Shown here piece by piece: positions 43,410-51,665 of a stretch of 64,000 nt of DNA (positions are counted from its first letter, which is position 1; each line of letters starts with the position of its first letter). The notes beneath the pieces were generated by a model. That model saw only the letters and a list, made by a program, of their open reading frames with translations. It made no database searches and was not told the origin of the DNA. Source of the stretch: Bacillota bacterium (GTDB lineage Bacteria; Bacillota; Clostridia; Lachnospirales; Lachnospiraceae); the NCBI GenBank assembly GCA_023407575.1, contig JAEYLX010000026.1, forward strand, positions 124,001 to 188,000, given 5' to 3'. A program made the translations under genes and the position numbers.

Positions 43410-45080
43410 ATGGAACAAAAGCAATGGTGGAAGGAAGTTGTAGTTTATCAGATATATCCTCGTAGTTTTATGGATAGCAATGGGGACGGAATAGGTGATA
43501 TTCAAGGTATCATTGGTAAATTAGGGTATCTGAAGGAATTAGGTATCGACGTTATATGGATTTCCCCGATGTATCAATCTCCCAATGATGATAATGGATA
43601 TGATATCAGTGACTATCAAGCAATCATGGATGATTTCGGTACAATGAAGGATTTTGATGAACTGCTTACGAAAGCTCATAGAATGGGCATAAAGATTATT
43701 ATGGACTTAGTGGTTAACCATACCTCGGATGAACATCAATGGTTCATTGAGAGCAGGAAATCCAAGGACAATCCCTACAGGGATTATTATATCTGGAGAG
43801 AAGGCAAGGACGGAAAGGCTCCGAACAATTGGGGGTCCTGGTTTGGAGGTTCTGCCTGGAAGTACGATGAAAGTACAGATATGTATTTCTTGCACATATT
43901 TTCACAGAAACAGCCGGACTTAAACTGGGAGAATCCTAAGGTCAGAGATGAAATATTTAATATGATGACCTGGTGGCTGGATAAGGGAATTGATGGATTT
44001 CGTATGGATGTTATCAGTCTCATTTCTAAAATACAGGAACTTCCGGATGGTAAGGTGTACGGCGGACCTTACGGAGACTTGTCACCCTATTGCATCCATG
44101 GCCCGAGAGTACATGAATATCTGCAGGATATGAATCAAAAGGTTCTTTCTAAATATGATATTATGACAGTAGGAGAGGCTTGCGGTGTGACGCTGGAGGA
44201 GGCAGCCAAATATGCCGGCTATGACAGAAAGGAATTAAACACTGTATTCCAATTTGAACACATGGACCTGGATTCCGGTGAGTTTGGTAAGTGGAGCAAT
44301 CGTCGTTTTAAACTTACTGATTTAAAGAGAGTTATGACAAAATGGCAGACTGCTTTAGAGGGTACCAGCTGGAACTGCTTATTCTGGAGTAATCATGATC
44401 AACCGAGGGCGGTATCAAGGTTTGGAGATACAGGGGAATATCGTGAATTATCAGCGAAGATGTTAGGAACCTGCCTTCATATGATGAGAGGAACGCCTTA
44501 TATTTATCAGGGTGAAGAATTGGGCATGACCAACGCTAATTTTGATAAGCTTGAGGATTATAAGGATATTGAGTCCATTAATGCCTATGCGGAATATGTT
44601 AACGATAGAGGAATTGCACCAGAGCTTATGATGGACTATCTTCAGCATATTGGACGAGATAACGCAAGAACGCCGATGCAGTGGGATGAGAGTGAGAATG
44701 GTGGGTTTACCACCGGAACACCTTGGATTGCAGTAAATAAGAATTATGATAGCATTAATGCTAAAAAGCAAGTGGATGATCAAAAGTCAATATATAATTA
44801 TTATAGAGAATTGATACAGTTACGCCATGAGAATGATATTATTGTATACGGTTCTTATGAGCTCCTCATGGAGGATGACGAGCAGTTATATGTGTTTACA
44901 AGAATACTTAATAATGAAACCTTGCTGGTTATCTGCAATTTCTCAACGGAGGAGCTTGAGTTCCAGATTCCTACACAGTTTGAGAATAGTAAGGCAGAGT
45001 TATTAATTAGTAATTATCCGGATGACAGGAAAGAACTCATTCGACCATATGAGGCAAAGGTTTATAAGTTAGAGCAATAA
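43410..45080 (+). CDS. GH13 alpha-1,6-glucosidase (oligo-1,6-glucosidase / dextran glucosidase)
   Basis: Cytoplasmic GH13 subfamily 31 enzyme of 556 residues. Conserved regions are DLVVNHTSDEH (I), DGFRMDVIS with nucleophile Asp200 (II), VGEACG with Glu256 (III) and FWSNHDQPR with Asp330 (IV). Val201 after the nucleophile is the residue associated with alpha-1,6 specificity. It should release glucose from isomalto-oligosaccharides. It is the last gene of the importer operon and is closed by a strong terminator. Confidence 0.88.
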   Translation: MEQKQWWKEVVVYQIYPRSFMDSNGDGIGDIQGIIGKLGYLKELGIDVIWISPMYQSPNDDNGYDISDYQAIMDDFGTMKDFDELLTKAHRMGIKIIMDLVVNHTSDEHQWFIESRKSKDNPYRDYYIWREGKDGKAPNNWGSWFGGSAWKYDESTDMYFLHIFSQKQPDLNWENPKVRDEIFNMMTWWLDKGIDGFRMDVISLISKIQELPDGKVYGGPYGDLSPYCIHGPRVHEYLQDMNQKVLSKYDIMTVGEACGVTLEEAAKYAGYDRKELNTVFQFEHMDLDSGEFGKWSNRRFKLTDLKRVMTKWQTALEGTSWNCLFWSNHDQPRAVSRFGDTGEYRELSAKMLGTCLHMMRGTPYIYQGEELGMTNANFDKLEDYKDIESINAYAEYVNDRGIAPELMMDYLQHIGRDNARTPMQWDESENGGFTTGTPWIAVNKNYDSINAKKQVDDQKSIYNYYRELIQLRHENDIIVYGSYELLMEDDEQLYVFTRILNNETLLVICNFSTEELEFQIPTQFENSKAELLISNYPDDRKELIRPYEAKVYKLEQ

Positions 45081-45088
45081 GCAGTGAT

Positions 45089-45140
45089 AAGGGGACGTGT
45101 TTTGTGTCATTATAAGAGTGACACGAACCACGTCCCCTTT
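45089..45140 (+). terminator. terminator of the isomalto-oligosaccharide operon
   Basis: AAGGGGACGTG (45089-45099) with CACGTCCCCTT (45129-45139), and an inner GTGTCA/TGACAC helix. It resembles other GGGGAC/GTCCCC hairpins at 6117 and 48371. Confidence 0.75.
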
Positions 45141-45216
45141 GTCGCATATCCAATTATACTATTGTTATGCACGGAACATTCTCAAAGGCTGATACATTGA
45201 ATGGACAGTTTCCTGG

Positions 45217-45855
45217 TTAACATAAGCGTTTAAAATATATTTTATTTGCATTACCATACTCTTTATTTGCTTTAATTAAACCTTCTTTGTTTACAATTTT
45301 ATTATCATCATCCGTAATTTCTATGGTAATTTCTTTTACTGCTTCACCTACTACATAGAAGAACATTTCATATTTATAAATTAATTTCAATTTACCATTT
45401 TTATCGTCAAGACTATACTTTGCTACATTATGTCCACCTGCCGTAAAAATGCCAGATTTATCAGCGGAAATCGGATATGCTGTTCCATCCGAACCAATAC
45501 TTCCAAACCTTGTTATTTGATTGTTAACAGGATAATAAATGTCTGTTCCCATCGCAACTTTATATTCATGGTTATCCGTATAAACAGCATCCGAAAGTAA
45601 CAGAATGGGGGAGTCATATCCAGCTAATTGGATAAAAGCGTAGTAATACTCTTCTCCCTGACAGTTAAAATCGGTTAAGAACTCATAATAAATATCTGAG
45701 TTTTTAACATTACTATCTTTCTGAATAGTGTTATTAACTTCTTTATATGACAGCCTTTCATTTTCATCAATTCTAAAGGTTATGCCATATACAGTTATGC
45801 AAATGAAAATTAAAAGAAAAATAAAACTAATTACTACTTGGGCTTTTTTGCTCAT
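45217..45855 (-). CDS. hypothetical membrane-anchored extracellular protein
   Basis: Protein of 212 residues with one N-terminal transmembrane segment (VVISFIFLLIFICITVYGI) and an outside domain of about 185 residues, rich in aromatic and acidic residues (for example YYEFLTDFNCQGEEYYYAFI). It has two cysteines, one at the very end. I do not recognise the family. It is a single gene, convergent with the glucosidase and divergent from the LRR protein. Confidence 0.6.
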   Translation of the reverse strand: MSKKAQVVISFIFLLIFICITVYGITFRIDENERLSYKEVNNTIQKDSNVKNSDIYYEFLTDFNCQGEEYYYAFIQLAGYDSPILLLSDAVYTDNHEYKVAMGTDIYYPVNNQITRFGSIGSDGTAYPISADKSGIFTAGGHNVAKYSLDDKNGKLKLIYKYEMFFYVVGEAVKEITIEITDDDNKIVNKEGLIKANKEYGNANKIYFKRLC

Positions 45856-46046
45856 AATATAGTCCGTATTTTTTACAAATATATGGACTATATTTAGGAG
45901 ATAGACCTATCTATGCCATTACTTTACTAATGAATTTAAACCTATTTCCATGTAGACTCTTATACTGTGGTGGTTTGTATTTAAATAGAAATTTATTTTT
46001 ATTAATACTTGCCGACTCATCAAAATTCATAACAGGGGAGTAGATT

Positions 46047-48359
46047 ATGGGAACAAGACGAAAAGGGTTACTGGTGGGCTTATTATTTTTACTACTGACA
46101 GCTATAATAGGGATACCTCAATATGTACAGGCAGATACGGCTGTATCTACAGCAGAGGGGTTTAAATTTAATTATTTTTATAAGGGAACCACACTTCAAT
46201 ACGAAGTGGTAAGTCCAACGAGTAATATGGATGTTGGTATTGAAAATGTAAAAGTAATTGGAGTCAAAGATAAAGATATAGTGTATGGAAATATAGAGAT
46301 CCCTTCTACTATAACACGACTAGGGAAAGCTTATTCAGTCACTGAAATAGGTGATAGTTCATTTAAAAATATGTACAACCTTACAGGTGTTTTAATTCCT
46401 AACACAATAAGTGAAATTGGAAGTTATGCTTTTTATAACTGTTCGGACTTAAGTGATATTAATCTTCCTATGAGCGTATTAAGTATGGGGGATTATGCTT
46501 TTAGTAATTGCTATTCTCTTAAATCAATTACAATTCCAGATGGAGTAGTAAGTATTGGTGAAGGAGTGTTTAACAGTAATTTTAGCCTTGAAAGTATTAT
46601 TTTGCCAGAGGGATTGTTAAGCATTGGTAACCATGCTTTTTCTAGTGCAAACTTGTCAAGTATAAATTTTCCGGAAAGTCTTAAAAGTATTGGTGTTCGC
46701 GCATTTTCAGATTGTTCAAATCTTACTGACTTAAAGCTTCCGCAGGGACTGGAGATGTTGGGTGTAAATGCATTCATATATTCCCCAATCTCTGAGTCAA
46801 TTGTTATACCAGAAGGTGCAAGAATAACTTGCATTGGTGAGCGGTTTTCTTATAAAACATCCAGATTTGTTTTTGATTATCAAATATTAAGTGATGCGGA
46901 TGAAGAAATAAAAGGCAAAGTGGCATTGTTGGATCATAGTTTTGCCAGTACGTTATCAGGAAGTGTTGTCCTGCCCAGTGTGGTTTCCTTTCATGGACAG
47001 GATTATCAGGTAGTATCAATTCCAGATGAATTCTTTGTGGGGTATACCAATCTTCAAAGCGTTGTACTGCCAGAGGGCATTACAAGGGTTGGCGATAAAA
47101 TGTTCTATAACTGTATTAAATTAACGAGTGTAACTATTCCTAAGAACGTTACCTCTATTGGAAGTTTTGCCTTTTATAATTGTAATAGTTTAACAAAGGT
47201 AATACTTCCGGAAGGATTAACAGAAATAAGCGATTATTTATTTTACCGAAACTTCAATCTTACCAGTGTTAATATTCCTAACGGCGTTAAAACGATTGGG
47301 GAAAATGCGTTTAGAGACACTAAGCTTACGAAAATTGTTATACCTTATGGTGTAACTACAATCAAAGAACAAGCATTTAATGGTTGCAGCTATCTTACAA
47401 GTTTATCACTTCCGGATAGTTTGGTGAACTTGGGAAGCTTTGTTTTTGCCAATTGCAGCAGGTTGACCAGTGTTAAATTGCCAAAGAATATGAAAACAAT
47501 ACCTGGGGGTGCCTTTGCAGGTGCTTCAATAAAAAATATAAGCTTACCGGATACTGTTACAGTTATTGGAGCCAATGCATTTTTTGAATGTACTAAATTG
47601 GAAAGCATTAATTTGCCAAAGGGATTAACCAAAATAGAAGGTATGGCTTTTGAAAAATGCAGCAAATTAAAATATTTAAAATTACCAGAGAAACTTAAAA
47701 GTATTGGGGTAGATACATTTAATAAAACCAATATACTTTTTTCCGTTTATAAGAATTCTTATGCAGCAAAATATCTGAAAGGTGAAGCGCTTCGCTACAA
47801 ATATGTCATTGAAGGGGCTTCCAGTAAAATAGGCTTAGACGATATATTAATCAAAGAGAAAAGGGTAAGAATTGAACCAGGAGTGAAGCAGACTCTAAAT
47901 GTTGTATTTTACCCAGATAATACCACAGTAAATAAGAAGATTACTTGGACAAGCAGTAATAAAAAGGTAGCAACCATCGACTCGAAAGGTAAACTAACGG
48001 CAATAACAGGAGGAACGACAAAGATAACAGCTCTTGTTGGAAATAAAAAATCTACTTGTACGATTATGGTTAGTCCTACCGTTCCTAAGTCACTGAAGGC
48101 AGCAGTCAGCGGGTATCATAGTATTAAACTAACTTGGGGAAGTGTTACTGGTGCTACCGGATATCAGATATACAGAGCCAATAAGAAAACAGATCCTTAC
48201 ACGAAAATTGCTAGTGTAAAAGGTACCTCTTATCTGGATATGACTACAAATTATGACCATACGTACTACTATAAAATTTATGCCAATTACTTCTATGATG
48301 GTTGGGAATCAGGCAGTCCGTATTCAGCTGTTGTTAGTGCGAAACCCGTATTCAAATAA
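46047..48359 (+). CDS. BspA-like leucine-rich-repeat surface protein with Ig-like and FN3-like domains
   Basis: Secreted protein of 770 residues. Signal peptide ~1-30 (GLLVGLLFLLLTAIIGI). Two blocks of TpLRR/LRR_5 repeats follow (~80-250 and ~325-580), with units like LTSVTIPKNVTSIGSFAFYN. A BIG2-type domain at ~600-680 contains ITWTSSNKKVATIDSKGKL. A C-terminal fibronectin III-like domain at ~685-765 contains SIKLTWGSVTGATGYQIYRA. There is no LPxTG motif. Such proteins serve in adhesion or substrate contact. GGGGAG precedes the ATG. Confidence 0.85.
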   Translation: MGTRRKGLLVGLLFLLLTAIIGIPQYVQADTAVSTAEGFKFNYFYKGTTLQYEVVSPTSNMDVGIENVKVIGVKDKDIVYGNIEIPSTITRLGKAYSVTEIGDSSFKNMYNLTGVLIPNTISEIGSYAFYNCSDLSDINLPMSVLSMGDYAFSNCYSLKSITIPDGVVSIGEGVFNSNFSLESIILPEGLLSIGNHAFSSANLSSINFPESLKSIGVRAFSDCSNLTDLKLPQGLEMLGVNAFIYSPISESIVIPEGARITCIGERFSYKTSRFVFDYQILSDADEEIKGKVALLDHSFASTLSGSVVLPSVVSFHGQDYQVVSIPDEFFVGYTNLQSVVLPEGITRVGDKMFYNCIKLTSVTIPKNVTSIGSFAFYNCNSLTKVILPEGLTEISDYLFYRNFNLTSVNIPNGVKTIGENAFRDTKLTKIVIPYGVTTIKEQAFNGCSYLTSLSLPDSLVNLGSFVFANCSRLTSVKLPKNMKTIPGGAFAGASIKNISLPDTVTVIGANAFFECTKLESINLPKGLTKIEGMAFEKCSKLKYLKLPEKLKSIGVDTFNKTNILFSVYKNSYAAKYLKGEALRYKYVIEGASSKIGLDDILIKEKRVRIEPGVKQTLNVVFYPDNTTVNKKITWTSSNKKVATIDSKGKLTAITGGTTKITALVGNKKSTCTIMVSPTVPKSLKAAVSGYHSIKLTWGSVTGATGYQIYRANKKTDPYTKIASVKGTSYLDMTTNYDHTYYYKIYANYFYDGWESGSPYSAVVSAKPVFK

Positions 48360-48370
48360 TGTGGGATGAA

Positions 48371-48420
48371 AGGGGCATGAGGTTGTTGTCAGGTTATTAG
48401 TGACAATAACCTTGTCCCCT
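48371..48420 (+). terminator. terminator after the LRR protein gene
   Basis: 48371-48391 pairs with 48400-48420 (core AGGTTGTTGTCA with TGACAATAACCT, outer AGGGG with CCCCT), with small bulges. Confidence 0.65.
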
Positions 48421-48559
48421 AATATCCCGTTGAAATTATTACAACCAAGGGGTGATTTTCTTTTTAACATAACGATGGGAGTATTATACAGATTTTACAA
48501 GGATACTTGACTGTCTATTTGAACTCGAAAAGGGAGACATTGGTACGGAGAGGAAAACA

Positions 48560-48769
48560 ATGAATAAGGAAAGAAGTGATTTCATGAAAATAATAAAAAT
48601 TTTATATCTAATATTTTGGTCTGTTTGTATGTTTGTAGTAGATATATCGATTGTTGTTTCTGAAATAAAAATACATCAAAAAATAGTATATATAATACTT
48701 ATGCTAATAGCTTATATCACTGTTTTACACTTATTTAAAGGTAAGAATGTTATTCGAAAAAAAGCTTAG
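48560..48769 (+). CDS. small two-helix membrane protein, hypothetical
   Basis: Protein of 69 residues with two hydrophobic segments (ILYLIFWSVCMFVVDISIVV and IVYIILMLIAYITVLHLF) and basic ends. ACGGAGAGG precedes the ATG at 48560; an internal ATG at 48584 is possible. Family not recognised. It stands alone between two terminators. Confidence 0.5.
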   Translation: MNKERSDFMKIIKILYLIFWSVCMFVVDISIVVSEIKIHQKIVYIILMLIAYITVLHLFKGKNVIRKKA

Positions 48770-48842
48770 AAGGTTGTATAAATTGAGTGAATTATATATG
48801 CTAGCTTTAAAGATCTTTTACACCAAATAGGAGAAAGAAAAT

Positions 48843-48946
48843 AAGGTCACACAGTTTCGGCTGATATGCTACCCTCATATAGGATATTGAAATATAACAA
48901 GCCTATATGGGGGTAGCATATCATTTCAGCTGCAGTGATCTTTTTT
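48843..48946 (+). terminator. large terminator structure ahead of the two-component genes
   Basis: Inner arms GATATGCTACCCTCATATAG and its complement (48863-48883 with 48902-48922) pair over 21 bp with one G-T. Outer AAGGTCAC pairs with GTGATCTT and a TTTTTT run follows at 48941. The remaining gap to 49084 holds only the ribosome site of the regulator. Confidence 0.75.
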
Positions 48947-49084
48947 GTTGTAGAAAAGAATTTATACTACTGATATTTAAAGGGGTGTTTTGCACATTAG
49001 ATTATGTTAAACTAATTAAAATTAGGATATCTTGTCAGAAATAAGGAATATGACATAAGAGATAGAAGAAAATGGGGGTATGAT

Positions 49085-49777
49085 ATGAAGACCATTTTAA
49101 TTATTGAAGATGACGAAAATTTAAGCAGAGGTATTACGTTCACTTTTGAAAAAGATGGCTACGCCGTTCTGTGTGCCAATACCTTAAAGGCTGGCGAAGC
49201 TATTTTTACTCAAAATAAAATAAGTCTTATCATTCTTGATTTAGGATTGCCGGATGGGGATGGTTTAGACTTTTGTAAGAATATTCGGTTGAAAACAACG
49301 ATTCCAATCATTATGCTTACTGCACGTGATATGGAAATAGACCAGGTATCGGGATTTATGTCAGGTGCGGATGATTACATTACAAAGCCATTTTCTCTGT
49401 CGGTACTGCGGGCACGGGTGGAGGCTTTGTTTCGGCGGTTGGATAGACAGGACTCAAACCTGATTGAAATTGGGGAATATCGGCTCAATACTTCCTCCTG
49501 CAAGTTTTTTCGCATCAATTTGAAGGAGACAGAAGAGATACCAATCAGTTCAACGGAATATCGCTTATTGTATTTGCTGATGGTTAATGCGGGACAAATT
49601 CTTTCCAAAGAACAAATTCTTTCTGCCTTGTGGGACAATCAGGGGAACTTTGTAGATGAAAATACTTTGCCGGTCAACATCAGCCGTTTGAGAGCTAAAA
49701 TCGAGGAGGACCCTAAAAAACCTCAAACCTTAAAGACAATTTATGGACTGGGTTATATTTGGGTAAAGGAACGGTGA
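49085..49777 (+). CDS. OmpR-family response regulator
   Basis: Regulator of 230 residues. Receiver domain (~1-120) with phospho-acceptor Asp in LIILDLGLPDGDG and KPFSLSVLRARV; C-terminal winged helix (~130-230) with EYRLLYLLMVNAGQILSKEQ and ENTLPVNISRLRAKIEED. It is first in an operon with a kinase and an ABC exporter of the antimicrobial-peptide type. It likely binds the TTACAG-type repeats ahead of the transporter genes. Confidence 0.88.
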   Translation: MKTILIIEDDENLSRGITFTFEKDGYAVLCANTLKAGEAIFTQNKISLIILDLGLPDGDGLDFCKNIRLKTTIPIIMLTARDMEIDQVSGFMSGADDYITKPFSLSVLRARVEALFRRLDRQDSNLIEIGEYRLNTSSCKFFRINLKETEEIPISSTEYRLLYLLMVNAGQILSKEQILSALWDNQGNFVDENTLPVNISRLRAKIEEDPKKPQTLKTIYGLGYIWVKER

Positions 49778-49779
49778 GT

Positions 49780-50697
49780 ATGGAACTATATATTATTCTT
49801 GCAGTCGTAATTGTTTGTTGCAGTATGACGGTGCTGCTCTGTCGAAGATATGTTGCAAAGGTTTACAATTCCATTGATACAGTTATGGAACGTATCTTAG
49901 CAAAAGACATGAGCGAACCTTTGGAAACCGTCAGAGATAACCGTATATCAAAACTTACCTATAAAGCAAATCGCATCATAGAAATGTGTATATTAGATGT
50001 GACTCAAAATAAGAAAGAAAAGGAAGTAATACAGGGCTTTATTTCGGATATGTCACATCAGATGAAGACGCCTCTGGCTGGAATTTCTATGTATTCAGAA
50101 CTCTTGCTGGAAGGAAATTTAAGTACAGATGAAAACGAAGAATTCTTATATCGTATAAAAGCAGGCACAGATAAGCTGCAATGGATGATGGACAGCTTAA
50201 TTAAGATGTCACGGCTTGAAGTTGGAGCGATTCAGCTCGCCCCTGCAGAGGGAAATGTAAAACAGACTATCTTAGAAAGTATTCATAGCGTCATCGCGGC
50301 AGCTTCCAAGAAAAATATTGAAATACTTGTTTCGGACTTTGAGAATTATTTATTATATCACGATAGAAAATGGACCAGTGAAGCCATCACTAATATTCTG
50401 GAAAATGCCATTAAGTATTCGCCAGCTGATTCAAGTATAGAAGTGGCAGTTGAACAGATGGCGCTTTATACTAAAATTATCATAACCGATCATGGGATAG
50501 GGGTTGAAAAAGAAGATTGGAATTTAATTTTTAAACGCTTTTATAGAGGTAACAATGGAATGGAAATTGAGGGTACAGGTCTTGGTCTATATCTTTCCTC
50601 ATTGATTATGGAGAAGCAAGGCGGGTATATCATGATCGATTCAATTCCGGGCAAGTTTACAGCTTTTTCATTATTCCTGCAAAATAGTAAAAATTAA
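49780..50697 (+). CDS. sensor histidine kinase of the ABC-exporter locus
   Basis: Kinase of 305 residues from the ATG at 49780, with AAGGAACGG ahead of it; starts at 49759 or 49774 would overlap the regulator gene. One N-terminal transmembrane segment (MELYIILAVVIVCCSMTVLL) and no extracellular sensing domain, so it probably senses through the membrane or through the transporter. The phospho-acceptor His lies in ISDMSHQMKTPLAGI; the ATPase motifs are NAIKYS, DHGIGV and GTGLGLYL. BceS kinases have two membrane segments, so this is a variant. Confidence 0.82.
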   Translation: MELYIILAVVIVCCSMTVLLCRRYVAKVYNSIDTVMERILAKDMSEPLETVRDNRISKLTYKANRIIEMCILDVTQNKKEKEVIQGFISDMSHQMKTPLAGISMYSELLLEGNLSTDENEEFLYRIKAGTDKLQWMMDSLIKMSRLEVGAIQLAPAEGNVKQTILESIHSVIAAASKKNIEILVSDFENYLLYHDRKWTSEAITNILENAIKYSPADSSIEVAVEQMALYTKIIITDHGIGVEKEDWNLIFKRFYRGNNGMEIEGTGLGLYLSSLIMEKQGGYIMIDSIPGKFTAFSLFLQNSKN

Positions 50698-50698
50698 A

Positions 50699-50718
50699 TT
50701 CTTACAGAGCTGTAAGAA
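50699..50718. promoter_or_regulatory. palindromic response-regulator site, TTCTTACAG-type
   Basis: TTCTTACAG (50699-50707) and CTGTAAGAA (50710-50718) form a perfect inverted repeat. A related element TTCTGTAAGAATTAC follows at 50740-50754, close to a probable -10 (TATGAT, about 50759). These are probably binding sites for the upstream regulator. Confidence 0.55.
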
Positions 50719-50782
50719 AGAGAAAAGGTTTTGTTAAAATTCTGTAAGAATTACGGCGTATGATATAGTCATAAACTAAGGA

Positions 50783-50919
50783 GGCTAGTGTGAATCAATA
50801 AACATAATGCACACCTAAAGCTTGTGCCTGCAAAACCAGAGTGTAAAAGACGCACTTGGCACAAGCTAACACAAAGGGAAGGATGTTTGGCTAGTGTGAA
50901 AGAAAAGCGTTTTCACACT
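50783..50919 (+). repeat. repeat-rich leader ahead of the ABC exporter genes
   Basis: A 12-bp direct repeat GGCTAGTGTGAA is at 50783 and 50889. Inverted repeats are AGCTTGTGCC/GGCACAAGCT (50819-50828, 50858-50867) and AGTGTGAAA/TTTCACACT (50893-50901, 50911-50919). The structure suggests transcript-level control. No ORF longer than a few codons is seen. Confidence 0.55.
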
Positions 50920-50978
50920 GTGGTTTGTGTTCAAAGAGTGAATGTAAGCACGCTTTCTTAGAGCTTGGAGGACAAATT

Positions 50979-51665
50979 ATGGCGATTTTAACAGCACAAG
51001 AATTAAAAAAGTATTATGGTAAGGAACCTAATGTTGTACGTGCCCTTGACAATGTTGATTTAGAAATTGAGGCAGGGGAATTTGTTGCAGTTGTAGGAAC
51101 TTCCGGTTCCGGTAAAAGTACGTTATTGCATATGTTGGGGGGCTTAGATAAGCCTACCGGGGGAATGGTTACTGTAAATGGACATGAATTATCTAGAATG
51201 ACGGATGAGCAGCTCACGATATTTCGCAGGCGGAATGTTGGTTTTGTATTTCAGAACTATAATCTGGTTCCTGTTTTAAGTGTATATGAGAATATTGTGC
51301 TGCCAATCGAACTTGATGGTAATACAGTAGACAAGCCTTATGTAGATGAAATTATTGCTACCTTAGGACTTAAGGAAAAGCGGGAGGCCAGGCCAAATAT
51401 GCTTTCGGGAGGTCAGCAGCAGCGTGTGGCAATTGCCCGGGCACTGGCTATGAAGCCATCAATACTCCTTGCAGATGAACCGACCGGCAACTTGGACAGC
51501 AAGACAAGTCAAGATGTTTTAGGTGTTCTTAAAATGACCACTAATCGATTTCATCAAACCATGTTGATGATAACGCACAACGAATATATCGCGCAGCTTG
51601 CTGATCGAGTCATCCGTATGGAAGATGGCAAGATAAAAGGTGAGGTGGGTAAACATGAGAAATAA
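50979..51665 (+). CDS. ABC exporter ATP-binding protein (SalX/MacB type)
   Basis: ATPase of 228 residues from the ATG at 50979, 7 nt after TTGGAGG. Walker A GTSGSGKST, Q-loop FVFQNYNLVPVLSV, signature LSGGQQQR, Walker B ILLADEPTGNLD and switch His in MITHNE. LADEPTGNLDS is typical of the LolD/MacB/SalX exporters for lipoproteins, peptides or antibiotics. It overlaps the permease start by 11 bp. Confidence 0.9.
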   Translation: MAILTAQELKKYYGKEPNVVRALDNVDLEIEAGEFVAVVGTSGSGKSTLLHMLGGLDKPTGGMVTVNGHELSRMTDEQLTIFRRRNVGFVFQNYNLVPVLSVYENIVLPIELDGNTVDKPYVDEIIATLGLKEKREARPNMLSGGQQQRVAIARALAMKPSILLADEPTGNLDSKTSQDVLGVLKMTTNRFHQTMLMITHNEYIAQLADRVIRMEDGKIKGEVGKHEK

